Origin: a virus
Direction: 5' to 3' (one strand)
IMG/VR virus record: IMGVR_UViG_3300010885_038456
Span: 1-64,000 of that record
DNA: 64,000 nucleotides
Shown here: piece by piece, positions 9,210 through 17,940 of the stretch
Layout: each line of letters opens with the position of its first letter
Numbering within the stretch: position 1 is the stretch's first letter
Program-made: the position numbers and the translations under genes
The notes under the pieces: generated by a model
Seen by the model: only the letters and a program-made list of their open reading frames with translations
What the model was told of the DNA's origin: nothing
Databases searched by the model: none

Positions 9210-9853
9210 AAGTAGCATTAGTATTATCCGGATTACCCAGAAAAGTTGTAGAAGCATATGATATGTGTTGGGGGCATATCATTGAAAACTATGATACGGA
9301 TGTATACCTGCACTTTTGGAAGAATGAAGAATATGAGAAAGTATTGCAAGTGTATACTCCAAAAAAATACATATGTGAAGAACCATTTTCATTTGAGGAT
9401 TTCAGAAAAGGAGTAACAAAAACGGGAGATAACCCATTTAATTTGGAAACACCATATGAGTTTAATGATAACTTTGGTGGATTTCCAATGTATCACGGGT
9501 GGCAACAATCGGTTAAACTAATAGAAGGTGAATATGATTGTGTTATTCGAAGTAGATATGATTTAGGAAGTGAACGTATATTCTTAGAAAAGTTAGATTT
9601 AACAAAGATAAACATATCTGCTCACCACTGGGAAGGTAGTGTTATACCGGATGATAATCTATTCATAACAAATCAAACACTTACAACCTTATTATTTTCT
9701 GATATATTTGATGAGTTTGTTTCGTATGTTAGAAAGACTGGACAAGTTTCAACTCCAGAACGAAATCTTATGGAGATATTAAATAGAAAAGACTTATATA
9801 AATATATTAACAAAACATACGATTTGAATTTTAAATTATTACGAGAAAAATAG
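9206..9853 (+). CDS. Putative glycosyltransferase, unknown family
   Basis: MKVALVLSGLPRKVVEAYDMCW followed by YDTDVYLHFW is the opening seen in a group of viral and bacterial proteins annotated as glycosyltransferases of the WavE/DUF type. CVIRSRYDLGSE near residues 115-125 supplies an Arg-rich RSRYD element where those proteins place their Asp. The length of 215 residues is a minimal GT-A domain. It overlaps the cupin gene by four bases and precedes the aminotransferase by two. The family assignment is from recalled pattern only. Confidence 0.6.
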   Translation: MKVALVLSGLPRKVVEAYDMCWGHIIENYDTDVYLHFWKNEEYEKVLQVYTPKKYICEEPFSFEDFRKGVTKTGDNPFNLETPYEFNDNFGGFPMYHGWQQSVKLIEGEYDCVIRSRYDLGSERIFLEKLDLTKINISAHHWEGSVIPDDNLFITNQTLTTLLFSDIFDEFVSYVRKTGQVSTPERNLMEILNRKDLYKYINKTYDLNFKLLREK

Positions 9854-9855
9854 AT

Positions 9856-11049
9856 ATGAAAACAATCAACACACCAATTCAGTTATTTAAAGTCCATATG
9901 AATCCAAACGCCAAAGTAGAAGTTGGTAAGGTATTGGATAGTGGTTACATTGGACAAGGACCTAAAGTAGAAGAGTTCGAAGCAAATTTGAATGAATACT
10001 TCAATTCAGATAAGGTAATCACATTAAATTCTGGAACTTCCGGATTACATTTGGCATTACAATTATTAAAGAAACCATTAGTTTCTGAGAAAACACCATG
10101 GCCGGGTGTAATGTATACAGACCGATGGCCTGGAATCCAACCTGGTGATGAAATACTTGCAACTGCATTGACTTGTACTGCTTCTAATTGGCCGATATTA
10201 GCAAATGGATTAAGCATTAAGTGGGTTGACATCGATGAGAAAACATTGAATATGGATTTAGATGATTTGGAAAGAAAGTTAAGTCCAAAAACCAAAGCAA
10301 TTATGGCAGTTCATTGGGGTGGGTATCCATTGGATTTAGATAGACTTGCTGAGATACAATCCAAATGTCAGAAAATGTATGGATTTAAACCTGCGATAAT
10401 CGAAGATGGTGCACATTCATTTGGGTCTGAGTATAAAGGAAAGAAGCTCGGTAATCATGGTAATATTGTTATGTATTCATTGCAGGCAATTAAACACATT
10501 ACTGCAATTGATGGTGGGTTGTTGATATTACCACATACTGAATTATACAATAGAGCAAAACTACTTCGTTGGTATGGTATCGACAGGAATAGTAATAAGA
10601 AGGATTTCAGATGTGAAGCAGATATACCAGAGTGGGGATTTAAGTTTCATATGAACGATGTATGTGCTACTGTTGGTATTGAGAATCTAAAAGATGCAGA
10701 CACTATTATCTCAAAGCACAGAGCAAATGCTAAGTTCTATGATGTAAACCTAAAAGGAGTTAATGGTGTTACATTATTGGAAAGAAAAGAAGGACATAAT
10801 TCAGCATTTTGGATTTATAGTATGTTAGTAGAAAACAGAGATGCATTCTATGCATGGATGAAAAAATGCAATATTGTAGTATCACAGGTACATGAACGAA
10901 ATGATAAACATACGTGTGTAAATGAGTTTGTATCGGCGTTACCAACATTGGATAGGGTATTACCAAAAGTAGTATCAATACCGGTTGGATGGTGGGTAAC
11001 TGAAGAAGAAAGACAATATATTGTTGATTGTATTAAGCAGGGTTGGTAA
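9856..11049 (+). CDS. DegT/DnrJ/EryC1/StrS-family sugar aminotransferase
   Basis: The 397-residue enzyme has the family core: LNSGTSGLHLAL for phosphate binding of PLP, IIEDGAHSFG with D184 and H187, and the Schiff-base lysine K213 in SLQAIKHIT followed by DGG. These enzymes convert keto-deoxy nucleotide sugars into 3- or 4-amino sugars using glutamate or glutamine. An insertion of about 25 residues at 72-97 lengthens the usual loop. The stop overlaps the next gene (TAATG). With the pyrophosphorylase upstream and the formyl- and acyl-transfer genes downstream, it is the likely source of a free amino group on the sugar. Confidence 0.92.
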   Translation: MKTINTPIQLFKVHMNPNAKVEVGKVLDSGYIGQGPKVEEFEANLNEYFNSDKVITLNSGTSGLHLALQLLKKPLVSEKTPWPGVMYTDRWPGIQPGDEILATALTCTASNWPILANGLSIKWVDIDEKTLNMDLDDLERKLSPKTKAIMAVHWGGYPLDLDRLAEIQSKCQKMYGFKPAIIEDGAHSFGSEYKGKKLGNHGNIVMYSLQAIKHITAIDGGLLILPHTELYNRAKLLRWYGIDRNSNKKDFRCEADIPEWGFKFHMNDVCATVGIENLKDADTIISKHRANAKFYDVNLKGVNGVTLLERKEGHNSAFWIYSMLVENRDAFYAWMKKCNIVVSQVHERNDKHTCVNEFVSALPTLDRVLPKVVSIPVGWWVTEEERQYIVDCIKQGW

Positions 11050-11645
11050 TGGATATACTAATATATGGTTCAACATATTTGACTCAAAAAGTATGTGAAG
11101 AATTATTGAAATACGATGAGTATAATATAATTGGATATATCCCATCAGCCAATCCTACGATAAAAGGGATTATACCACCATCGATTAAACCAATAGAATT
11201 TACCGATAAATATGATATAGCTATTTCGATACAATATGATAAAAAAATATTAAATTTGGATAATTGTTTTAACTTACATACGGGATTACTTCCTGAGTGG
11301 GGTGGTTGTGATATTTTATATCATAGTATTAAACAAAAGATCAAATATCAGGGGTTAACTTTTCATAAAATAAATAATAAGTTTGATTCTGGAGAAATAA
11401 TTTCAAAAATATCATATCCAATATTACCTACTGATACCATTTTAGAACTATATGATAATATGGTATTATTATCTCCGTTATTTGTAAAAAATTGTATAGA
11501 GTTGGTATCCAAAATGGGTAATGGTGCATTACAATATTTGGAAATCAATGAACCAACGATATACAACCGAGGTAATATTTTAGATGAGGATATTGGGTTG
11601 TACAAAGAAACATTGAAGAAATTAAAAGATAGGTACGAACTATAA
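11049..11645 (+). CDS. N10-formyltetrahydrofolate-dependent sugar formyltransferase-like
   Basis: The protein of 198 residues keeps the catalytic triad of the formyltransferase fold: N75 and H77 in FNLHTGLLPEWGG and D113 in NNKFDSGEII, with GLTFHKI between. This matches methionyl-tRNA and sugar N-formyltransferases, and the length equals the catalytic domain without the tRNA-binding domain. I choose ATG 11049, which overlaps the previous TAA, rather than TTG two codons upstream. Next to an amino-sugar aminotransferase, formylation of a sugar amine is the natural reading. The gene looks more A+T-rich than those upstream. Confidence 0.82.
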   Translation: MDILIYGSTYLTQKVCEELLKYDEYNIIGYIPSANPTIKGIIPPSIKPIEFTDKYDIAISIQYDKKILNLDNCFNLHTGLLPEWGGCDILYHSIKQKIKYQGLTFHKINNKFDSGEIISKISYPILPTDTILELYDNMVLLSPLFVKNCIELVSKMGNGALQYLEINEPTIYNRGNILDEDIGLYKETLKKLKDRYEL

Positions 11646-11665
11646 AATATTAAAACGGCTAATAA

Positions 11666-12601
11666 ATGAAAATAAATAATATTGGTATAATTGGAATTGG
11701 TTCATATGTTCCAGAAAAGATATTAACCAATGCGGATATTGATTTATTGGGTAATGGTACGAACTCAGATTGGACAAGAGAAAAATTAGGAATCGAAGAA
11801 AGAAGAATTGTACAAGATGAAGTTCCATCTGATTTGGCATACCATGCAGCGATGGCAGCGATAGAAGATGCTGGTATAACTAAGGATGATATTGATTTAA
11901 TTATAGTTGCAACATCAAGTCCCGATAGAATTTCACCATCTACTGCTATTATTATGGCTAAGAGGTTGGGTATTAAAAAACCAGCGTTTGATATAAATGC
12001 AGTTTGTACCGGATTTGTATATGGGTTACAGATGGCATCAAGTTTAATAAGTGTAAAACAATATAAGAATATTTTATTAATCGGAGCAGATGCATATTCC
12101 AGAATAACAGATTGGAATAGAAAAGATTGTGTTTTCTTTGGCGATGGGGCAGGTGCTATAATCTTATCTGAAGTAAAAAACGGATGGATAAATACCGATT
12201 TATATGGTGATGCAAATGGTAAAGAAGCATTTACGTGTCATCATTCGGGTACATTTAAAATGGATGGTAAAGCCGTATATGATTTTGGTACTAGTATTTT
12301 ACCTTCAACTATTAAAAGTTCATTGGAGAACTTAAACATTTCTAACGAAGATGTTGCATGGATTATTCCACATCAACCTGGTCATAGGGTTTTATTAAAA
12401 ACGGCAGAGGTACTTGATTTCCCAGTTGAAAAGATAGTATTCAATATGGCAAAGTTTGCTAACACAGCAGGTGCTTCGATTCCAATGGCATTGGATAGTA
12501 TATATAAACAAAATAAAATAAAAAACGGAGATATACTTGTTATGCCAGCGATTGGGTCCGGGTGGACATATGGTGTTAGTATTTTAAAATATATTAAATG
12601 A
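11666..12601 (+). CDS. 3-oxoacyl-ACP synthase III (FabH-like) ketoacyl synthase
   Basis: This 311-residue protein has the length and motifs of KAS III. The catalytic triad is intact: C114 in NAVCTGF, H236 in IIPHQPGHR and N266 in FANTAGASIP. The C-terminal GSGWTYGVSILK corresponds to the usual GAGFTWG element. KAS III condenses an acyl-CoA with malonyl-ACP to give a 3-oxoacyl chain. No acyl carrier protein gene is seen here, so host ACP would be used. It overlaps the following SDR gene by four bases, pairing synthase and reductase. In a glycan cluster the product may be a short 3-hydroxyacyl group for an amino sugar. It is very unusual in a phage. Confidence 0.92.
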   Translation: MKINNIGIIGIGSYVPEKILTNADIDLLGNGTNSDWTREKLGIEERRIVQDEVPSDLAYHAAMAAIEDAGITKDDIDLIIVATSSPDRISPSTAIIMAKRLGIKKPAFDINAVCTGFVYGLQMASSLISVKQYKNILLIGADAYSRITDWNRKDCVFFGDGAGAIILSEVKNGWINTDLYGDANGKEAFTCHHSGTFKMDGKAVYDFGTSILPSTIKSSLENLNISNEDVAWIIPHQPGHRVLLKTAEVLDFPVEKIVFNMAKFANTAGASIPMALDSIYKQNKIKNGDILVMPAIGSGWTYGVSILKYIK

Positions 12602-13242
12602 AAAAAATAATAGTATTTGGTGGAACTGGTGGGCTTGGTAGTAAATTAGTACCACTATTGGAACAAAAATACAATGTAGTATCGGTTGGAAGTAAGGATG
12701 TCGATATCATATCATTTGATGCAGTTAAACACTTTTTTGATTCAAATGAGTATGATATTGTTTTAAATATGAGTGCAAAAAAGTATGATGTATTTTTGAG
12801 TAAAATAACAAAAGATGACCAAGAAGAAATAGATAAAATGATTGATGTAAATATAAAAGGTAATATTAATATAATATCATCTTGTTTACCAAAAATGATT
12901 GAAAAAAGATATGGTAGAATTATAGCAATATCATCAGTATTTTCTGAAATGAATATACCAAAAAATTCAGTTTATTGCGCATCAAAAGCATTTGTAGATA
13001 GGTTAGTTAGTAATGCAAATAAAGAAAATGTAAAATTTGGAATCACTTGTAATACCATTCAATTGGGATATTGGGATGGTGGTATGGGCCAAAGAGTTGA
13101 AGAAAAGTATCAAGAGATGGCTAAAGAAACGATTGGTTTAAAAAGATGGGGAAATATTCAAGAGTTGTACAATACTATTGATTATATCATAGAAAATGAG
13201 TATGTTTCTGGTACAAATCTAAGAATAGATGGGGGATTATAA
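12598..13242 (+). CDS. Short-chain dehydrogenase/reductase, FabG-like
   Basis: The 214-residue protein shows the SDR Rossmann motif GGTGGLG at residues 8-14 and the active site S112/S113 with Y126-x3-K130 (YCASK). The C-terminal YVSGTNLRIDGG is the typical FabG-like ending. It would reduce a 3-oxoacyl thioester, or another ketone, with NAD(P)H. Its start overlaps the ketoacyl-synthase stop by four bases (ATGA), which argues that the two act in sequence. NADP preference cannot be read. The gene is notably rich in AAA, ATA and TTA codons. Confidence 0.88.
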   Translation: MKKIIVFGGTGGLGSKLVPLLEQKYNVVSVGSKDVDIISFDAVKHFFDSNEYDIVLNMSAKKYDVFLSKITKDDQEEIDKMIDVNIKGNINIISSCLPKMIEKRYGRIIAISSVFSEMNIPKNSVYCASKAFVDRLVSNANKENVKFGITCNTIQLGYWDGGMGQRVEEKYQEMAKETIGLKRWGNIQELYNTIDYIIENEYVSGTNLRIDGGL

Positions 13243-13251
13243 ATTAATGTT

Positions 13252-13830
13252 ATGTATATACACAAAAATGGAATTGCTTTACGCAAAATAGAAAAAACTG
13301 ATTTACCAAAATTAAAAGATTTAAAAAATGAGTCTTGGTTTGGTACACATAACATTACATTACTAAATGATTATGAACAAGAAAAATGGTTTGAATCTTT
13401 AAATAGACATACTCATTTAATTCTAATTGCAATTGATACTAAGACAGATAATGAAGTTGGATTATATAAAATACAGAATATTGATTGGTATAATAGGACA
13501 TATGCTTCTTCTCATGATGTTTTTAAAGAACATAGAGGTAGGGGATTTTCTAAACCCATACTGTGTGCAGGTACGGATTTTGCATTTGAGGTTTTAAATA
13601 TGAATAGAATTGATGGTGAAATATTAGAAAATAATTTAGCAAGTATTAAATCAGCAGAATATGCCGGTTTTAAACAAGAAGGTATTAGGAGAAAATCAAT
13701 TCATAAATGTGGAGAATATCTAGATAGTATTTACATAGGTATACTAAAAGAAGATTGGGTAAATTTAGAAAGAATAAAAAACTATGGTGGTATATGCAAT
13801 ATATCATATACACCTAAAAATAATTTATAA
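13252..13830 (+). CDS. GNAT-family N-acetyltransferase (RimJ/RimL-like)
   Basis: GIALRKIEKTDLPKLKDL at the N-terminus and EHRGRGFSKPILCAG (acyl-CoA pyrophosphate loop) followed by NRIDGEILENNLASIKSAEYAGF are the standard GNAT blocks. The enzyme has 192 residues. RimJ/RimL-type GNATs in glycan clusters acetylate or acylate amino sugars. It follows the FabG-like gene after nine bases and belongs to the same run of A+T-rich genes. Acceptor identity, sugar amine against protein N-terminus, is inferred from context only. Confidence 0.85.
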   Translation: MYIHKNGIALRKIEKTDLPKLKDLKNESWFGTHNITLLNDYEQEKWFESLNRHTHLILIAIDTKTDNEVGLYKIQNIDWYNRTYASSHDVFKEHRGRGFSKPILCAGTDFAFEVLNMNRIDGEILENNLASIKSAEYAGFKQEGIRRKSIHKCGEYLDSIYIGILKEDWVNLERIKNYGGICNISYTPKNNL

Positions 13831-13844
13831 AAATAAATAAAATT

Positions 13845-14615
13845 ATGAAAACTTCAATTGCAATAGCTTGTTATTTTTCAGGAAATAGAGATAGAGTTCC
13901 TGATGCATATATAAATGATTATTTGTATTTTGTTAAAAAGCATGTGGAAGTATTTGAAAAAATTGGTAATCAATTGCACAAAATATACTTAGTTTGTACA
14001 TATGATGAATTATCAGTTGATATGGGATATATATATTCTTATTTTTCTGAATTATTAAAAACGCAATCAAACATTGTAATATTCAATAGACCCAATTTAG
14101 GAGGTTCATATGCGGGCTGGCAAGTTGTTTCCGATTTTGATGAAAATGCTTCCGATTATATTGTATTCACAGAAGATGATTATACTATAATTGACACTTC
14201 TATTGATGATATGTTAGAATATTATAAAGAAACCCCTGATATGATTTATCTTTGTCAAAGGTGGAGTAATGAAAGATATATGAAAGATGGGTTGGATATC
14301 ATTGGCCATGCTCAAATGGCAGGTGGTATGCTAAATGCAAACTTATATAATAAATTAAAAAAAGAAAATAATATAAATTTTACAATATTTACATTTCCTG
14401 GAAAAACGGCAATATATAATAACCAAGTTTGCTTTTTAGAAGAGTATAGGAAAAATGGTATATTGATTAGGGATATGAAAGAAAAACATGCATGTCTATA
14501 TTTGACTGATAATGATTCAGTTATAAATTTTGGAAATAGAGATGGTAGAGATATATTAATTCCAATTACAAATTGGTATCCAAATGATTGCCCAAACTTA
14601 CGATATAACTGGTAA
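13845..14615 (+). CDS. GT-A-like glycosyltransferase, paralog A
   Basis: This 256-residue protein begins SIAIACYFSGNRDRVPDAYI. NRPNLGGSYAGWQ precedes FTEDDYTI, an EDD element at the position of the GT-A DXD. It is clearly related to the gene at 15156, which has the same opening, the GGSY segment, the EDDYTI element and the same length, so the two arose by duplication. It overlaps the following acetyltransferase gene by one base. Donor and linkage are unknown. Confidence 0.68.
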   Translation: MKTSIAIACYFSGNRDRVPDAYINDYLYFVKKHVEVFEKIGNQLHKIYLVCTYDELSVDMGYIYSYFSELLKTQSNIVIFNRPNLGGSYAGWQVVSDFDENASDYIVFTEDDYTIIDTSIDDMLEYYKETPDMIYLCQRWSNERYMKDGLDIIGHAQMAGGMLNANLYNKLKKENNINFTIFTFPGKTAIYNNQVCFLEEYRKNGILIRDMKEKHACLYLTDNDSVINFGNRDGRDILIPITNWYPNDCPNLRYNW

Positions 14616-15109
14616 TGAACTTAACTTTTGTAAAAATAACAAGAAATGATTTGGAATTTGTAAATAGGGTGCGTAATGAATACGCATCCGAATATTTACA
14701 TAATAGTCAAACATATTCATTGGAAGAAACATACGATTGGTTTAAAAAAACTAATCCAGATTTTTGGATAATATGGGATTTAGATAATGAGATGCGAGTT
14801 GGGTATTTCAGAGTATCAAATCACTCAATTCAGAATAAAAACATATACATTGGCGCGGATATTGCGCCTGAGTATAAATCTAAAGGGTACGGTAAAGTAG
14901 CTTACCGTATCTTTATACCATATTTATTTGAACAATATGATTTACACAAAATAACACTTGAGGTTCTTTCTACAAATACATTGGCTAAAAGTATATATGA
15001 GAAATTGGGATTTGTAATCGATGGTATAAAAAGAGATGATGTATATAAAAATGGAAAGTATGTCGATTCGGTTATAATGTCAATTATAAAATCAGAATAT
15101 AAAAAATAA
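14615..15109 (+). CDS. GNAT-family N-acetyltransferase (RimJ/RimL-like)
   Basis: A second GNAT of 164 residues. NLTFVKITRNDLEFVNRVRNE opens the fold, SKGYGKVAYRIFIPYLF is the acyl-CoA loop and HKITLEVLSTNTLAKSIYEKLGF is the closing motif. It is shorter than and only distantly similar to the GNAT at 13252, so the two probably modify different positions or sugars. It is the last gene before a clear promoter, and its overlap with the upstream glycosyltransferase (TAATG) couples the pair. Confidence 0.87.
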   Translation: MNLTFVKITRNDLEFVNRVRNEYASEYLHNSQTYSLEETYDWFKKTNPDFWIIWDLDNEMRVGYFRVSNHSIQNKNIYIGADIAPEYKSKGYGKVAYRIFIPYLFEQYDLHKITLEVLSTNTLAKSIYEKLGFVIDGIKRDDVYKNGKYVDSVIMSIIKSEYKK

Positions 15110-15118
15110 TAATAAAAA

Positions 15119-15150
15119 TTTGGAAAATTCAAAAAAATAACTTAAATTTG
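15119..15150 (+). promoter_or_regulatory. Bacteroidota-type promoter inside the glycan cluster
   Basis: TTTG at 15119-15122 and TAAATTTG at 15143-15150 are separated by 20 bases. The next ATG lies five bases downstream, so the mRNA is nearly leaderless, as for the promoter at 1180. It divides the glycan cluster into two transcription units. Confidence 0.65.
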
Positions 15151-15155
15151 TAAAG

Positions 15156-15884
15156 ATGAAAATTGGATACGTTATAGCTGCATACTTTGGGAAAAGAGAT
15201 AATTGTAATGATGGGTATTACCATGATTTTTTATTTTATATAAAAACTCATTTAGATTTGATAAACAAATTTAAATTAGATATTCATAAGATATATGTAG
15301 TTTGCACATCCGACTTAGGAGAAGCTACTATGGTACATGCAACCAACTATCTACAACATCTACAAAATATAGATGATAGAGTATCAGTAATCCATCGTGA
15401 AAATACCGGTGGTTCGTATTGTTCGTGGAAAGCGGCTTTGGATGCTGATAATAATGAATGTGATTATATGTTATTATTGGAAGATGATTACACAATTGCA
15501 TCTGAAAAATCTATTGAATATGCTTTAGAATATTGGGAAGAACATACCGATTTACTATACCTATGCATGATGTGGACAGATGTACCATATCAGGGAATAC
15601 CAAATCACGCCGCTATTTCTCCAGGTATTATAAATAATAAACTATACAATAAACTTAGAACTGAAAACAACATAGATTTTACGTTGGAGTATGGAGTGGG
15701 TAAGGATAATATGTTTAAGAATCAGGCAACTTTTTTAGAAGATTTCCGATTATGTGGTTCACTTATTATGGATATAAGAGAAAAATATAGTTCACTGTTC
15801 AATGGTGACAAGGAGTTAGTTATAGAATATGGTAATCCAAATGGTGAATGTATCTTCATACCGATTGCCGATAAATTTTTTTAG
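15156..15884 (+). CDS. GT-A-like glycosyltransferase, paralog B
   Basis: This 242-residue protein is a paralog of the gene at 13845. It shares the opening IGYVIAAYFGKRDNC, the ENTGGSYCSWKAALDA segment and LLEDDYTI, where EDD occupies the GT-A metal site. It is the first gene after the promoter at 15119. The start at 15156 is fixed by the promoter, which leaves only five bases of leader. Enzymatic specificity is unknown. Confidence 0.68.
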   Translation: MKIGYVIAAYFGKRDNCNDGYYHDFLFYIKTHLDLINKFKLDIHKIYVVCTSDLGEATMVHATNYLQHLQNIDDRVSVIHRENTGGSYCSWKAALDADNNECDYMLLLEDDYTIASEKSIEYALEYWEEHTDLLYLCMMWTDVPYQGIPNHAAISPGIINNKLYNKLRTENNIDFTLEYGVGKDNMFKNQATFLEDFRLCGSLIMDIREKYSSLFNGDKELVIEYGNPNGECIFIPIADKFF

Positions 15885-15885
15885 T

Positions 15886-16650
15886 ATGAGTAAATTAATA
15901 AGTGGTTACCTTTGGGCATTTAGAAACTATGAGAGTGGTAAGATGTCTGTAAATAGTTTGAGAAAGTTCTATCCGGACTCTGATATTTTTATAAATGTGG
16001 ATTTCGAAGGAGATATCACAAATTATACCAATGTTTGTGATGAGATTAATGCTACGGTTAGTAGAAACAATTTTCAGTTAGGATATTGTGGTAACTTTGG
16101 TGGTAGGGAATTTGGTTATGAATGTTGGTCAAAAGAAAGCACATTCGAATGGTTGCGTGGTATATATGATGCATGTAATAAAACAGATTCCAAATATATG
16201 ATGTTACTGGAAGAGGATGATTTTGTATTAAGGAATATATCAATACTGGATACGGATTTCTCTATGGCAATACATCCGACTGCACCATCACCAACTGGTA
16301 GAATGAGACCTAATTTTATACCTGAGCAATTTATTTCATATGTAAGTACGTTTGGTGGTAATCCGATAGTAAACGGATACGCATCGGGTGGAGGAACTAT
16401 CTTTAACAGAGTTGAATTTATCGATGCATGGAATAGATGCAAAGCATCACTTTGGAAAGATTACGATGATTTAAAAAAGATAAATAAGATAATAGGTTGG
16501 GCAGATTTTATACTACAATTTGTAATGATGTTGGGTGGGTATAAAATAATTCAGAATGATAACCTATGTGAACATTGGGAAGTTGAAGATAGTTGGATTA
16601 ATTTTGAAGTAGTTACGGGGTTTAAAGACCATGCATTAATAAAGTTATAA
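15886..16650 (+). CDS. Putative GT-A-like glycosyltransferase
   Basis: I start this 254-residue protein at ATG 15886, one base after the previous stop, because the predicted protein then begins MSKLISGYLWAFRNYESG, a natural first strand; the upstream in-frame start lies inside the previous gene. A MMLLEEDDFVL segment near residue 105 resembles the EDD metal site of the two neighbouring paralogs. The remainder is Gly- and Trp-rich. Family membership is weaker than for its neighbours. Confidence 0.62.
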   Translation: MSKLISGYLWAFRNYESGKMSVNSLRKFYPDSDIFINVDFEGDITNYTNVCDEINATVSRNNFQLGYCGNFGGREFGYECWSKESTFEWLRGIYDACNKTDSKYMMLLEEDDFVLRNISILDTDFSMAIHPTAPSPTGRMRPNFIPEQFISYVSTFGGNPIVNGYASGGGTIFNRVEFIDAWNRCKASLWKDYDDLKKINKIIGWADFILQFVMMLGGYKIIQNDNLCEHWEVEDSWINFEVVTGFKDHALIKL

Positions 16651-16651
16651 T

Positions 16652-17443
16652 ATGAAATACACAATAGTAGGTTGTATAACCAAATACGGAGTAGATGATA
16701 TCAGACCATATGTAGAGTCGATTAAACAGAGTGGGTTCACAGGTGAGAAGCTTATGCTGGTCTATGAGGTTTCTAATGAAGTAGTTGACTATCTGAATGT
16801 TAATGGTTGGAAATTAATCCAATCTGAACCATTTGAGCACATCATATTACAAAGATTCAAAGATATGTATATGATATTACATCAATACGAAACCGATGTG
16901 ATAATTTGGACAGATGTAAAGGATGTTGTATTTCAAAAAGACCCAATTGATTGGCTTAATAAAAATATGACAGGAGATATATTGGCATTTTCCGAATGTG
17001 TAGTTATGAAGAACGAACCATGGGCTTGTGTAAATAGTGGGACTAGTTTTCCGATGGAGTGGGAATGGTTAAAGAATGAAATTAGTTATTGCGCAGGAAC
17101 ATTGGTTGGTAAGAAAGATGCACTTAGAGATTTATTCATTGAGATATATAGATGGGCAAAAACAACAGATAACCCACAGCAACTATCCGACCAAGCTGCA
17201 ATGAATGTTCTAATACATTTAGACCATTTTAAACATTCTGTACAGTTCGTAGAGCAAGAAGCAGGATTTGCGACTCAATTAGGAACTGTATTGATAAAAG
17301 CAAATGAAATACCACTAACAGAACCAACACCAAAATATGTAGATGGTAAGTTCTACACAAATAATAATGAAGAGTTTGTAGTGGTACATCAATATGATAG
17401 GAATCCTACCATAAAATCGCAGATATTAGAAAAATATAAGTAG
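16652..17443 (+). CDS. Putative glycosyltransferase with DxxDV element
   Basis: This 263-residue protein begins KYTIVGCITKYGVDDIRPYVES and has IIWTDVKDVVFQKDPIDWL near residues 85-105, which resembles the GT8 or GT-A sugar-nucleotide site in which the WTDV.D residues bind metal. The following FSECV and CAGTLVG blocks match the order seen in such enzymes. It begins one base after the previous stop. The call is glycosyltransferase-like; the donor is not predictable. Confidence 0.65.
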   Translation: MKYTIVGCITKYGVDDIRPYVESIKQSGFTGEKLMLVYEVSNEVVDYLNVNGWKLIQSEPFEHIILQRFKDMYMILHQYETDVIIWTDVKDVVFQKDPIDWLNKNMTGDILAFSECVVMKNEPWACVNSGTSFPMEWEWLKNEISYCAGTLVGKKDALRDLFIEIYRWAKTTDNPQQLSDQAAMNVLIHLDHFKHSVQFVEQEAGFATQLGTVLIKANEIPLTEPTPKYVDGKFYTNNNEEFVVVHQYDRNPTIKSQILEKYK

Positions 17444-17446
17444 GTT

Positions 17447-17935
17447 ATGATTATAGGTAACGGTGATATAGGTTCTATCTTAAATGATAGGGATGGTGCA
17501 ATCTTTTTTGCAGCGGGAGTATCTAATAGCTCGGAAACACGTGAATCTGAATTTCAAAGGGAGATAGAACTATTGAATGTACAAGATAGAAGTAAGTGTT
17601 TGTTTTATTTCAGTTCGATTGTATTAGATATTAAAGATAATGGATATAGTAGATATCGTGAACATAAGAGAAGTATGGAATCTTTGGTTAAAACTAACTT
17701 CGAAAATCACAATATTATTCGAATCGGTAATATAGCATGGGGAGTAAATCCACATACCGTAATAAACTACATTAGAAATAAAATGAAATTGAAAGAGCCG
17801 GTTGAAATACGAGATGAATATCGGTTTGTAATAGATAAGAAAGAACTACTTCTATTAACAGATAATTTACCATTAGTAGGGCAGAATCAAATAAGTGTAT
17901 TTGGTAAGATGGTAAAAGTAAAGGATTTAATTTAA
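17447..17935 (+). CDS. Short NAD-binding epimerase/dehydratase-like protein
   Basis: The 162-residue protein opens MIIGNGDIGSIL, a Rossmann GxGxxG-type loop. It has YFSSIVL and Y-R-E-H-K within YSRYREHKRSME, which fits the Ser and YxxxK catalytic set of extended SDR enzymes. The usual length is about 300 residues, so this is a compact version lacking much of the substrate domain. It may be a reduced nucleotide-sugar epimerase or dehydratase. No frameshift is visible, and the gene is intact and tightly packed between neighbours. Confidence 0.6.
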   Translation: MIIGNGDIGSILNDRDGAIFFAAGVSNSSETRESEFQREIELLNVQDRSKCLFYFSSIVLDIKDNGYSRYREHKRSMESLVKTNFENHNIIRIGNIAWGVNPHTVINYIRNKMKLKEPVEIRDEYRFVIDKKELLLLTDNLPLVGQNQISVFGKMVKVKDLI

Positions 17936-17940
17936 TAAGC

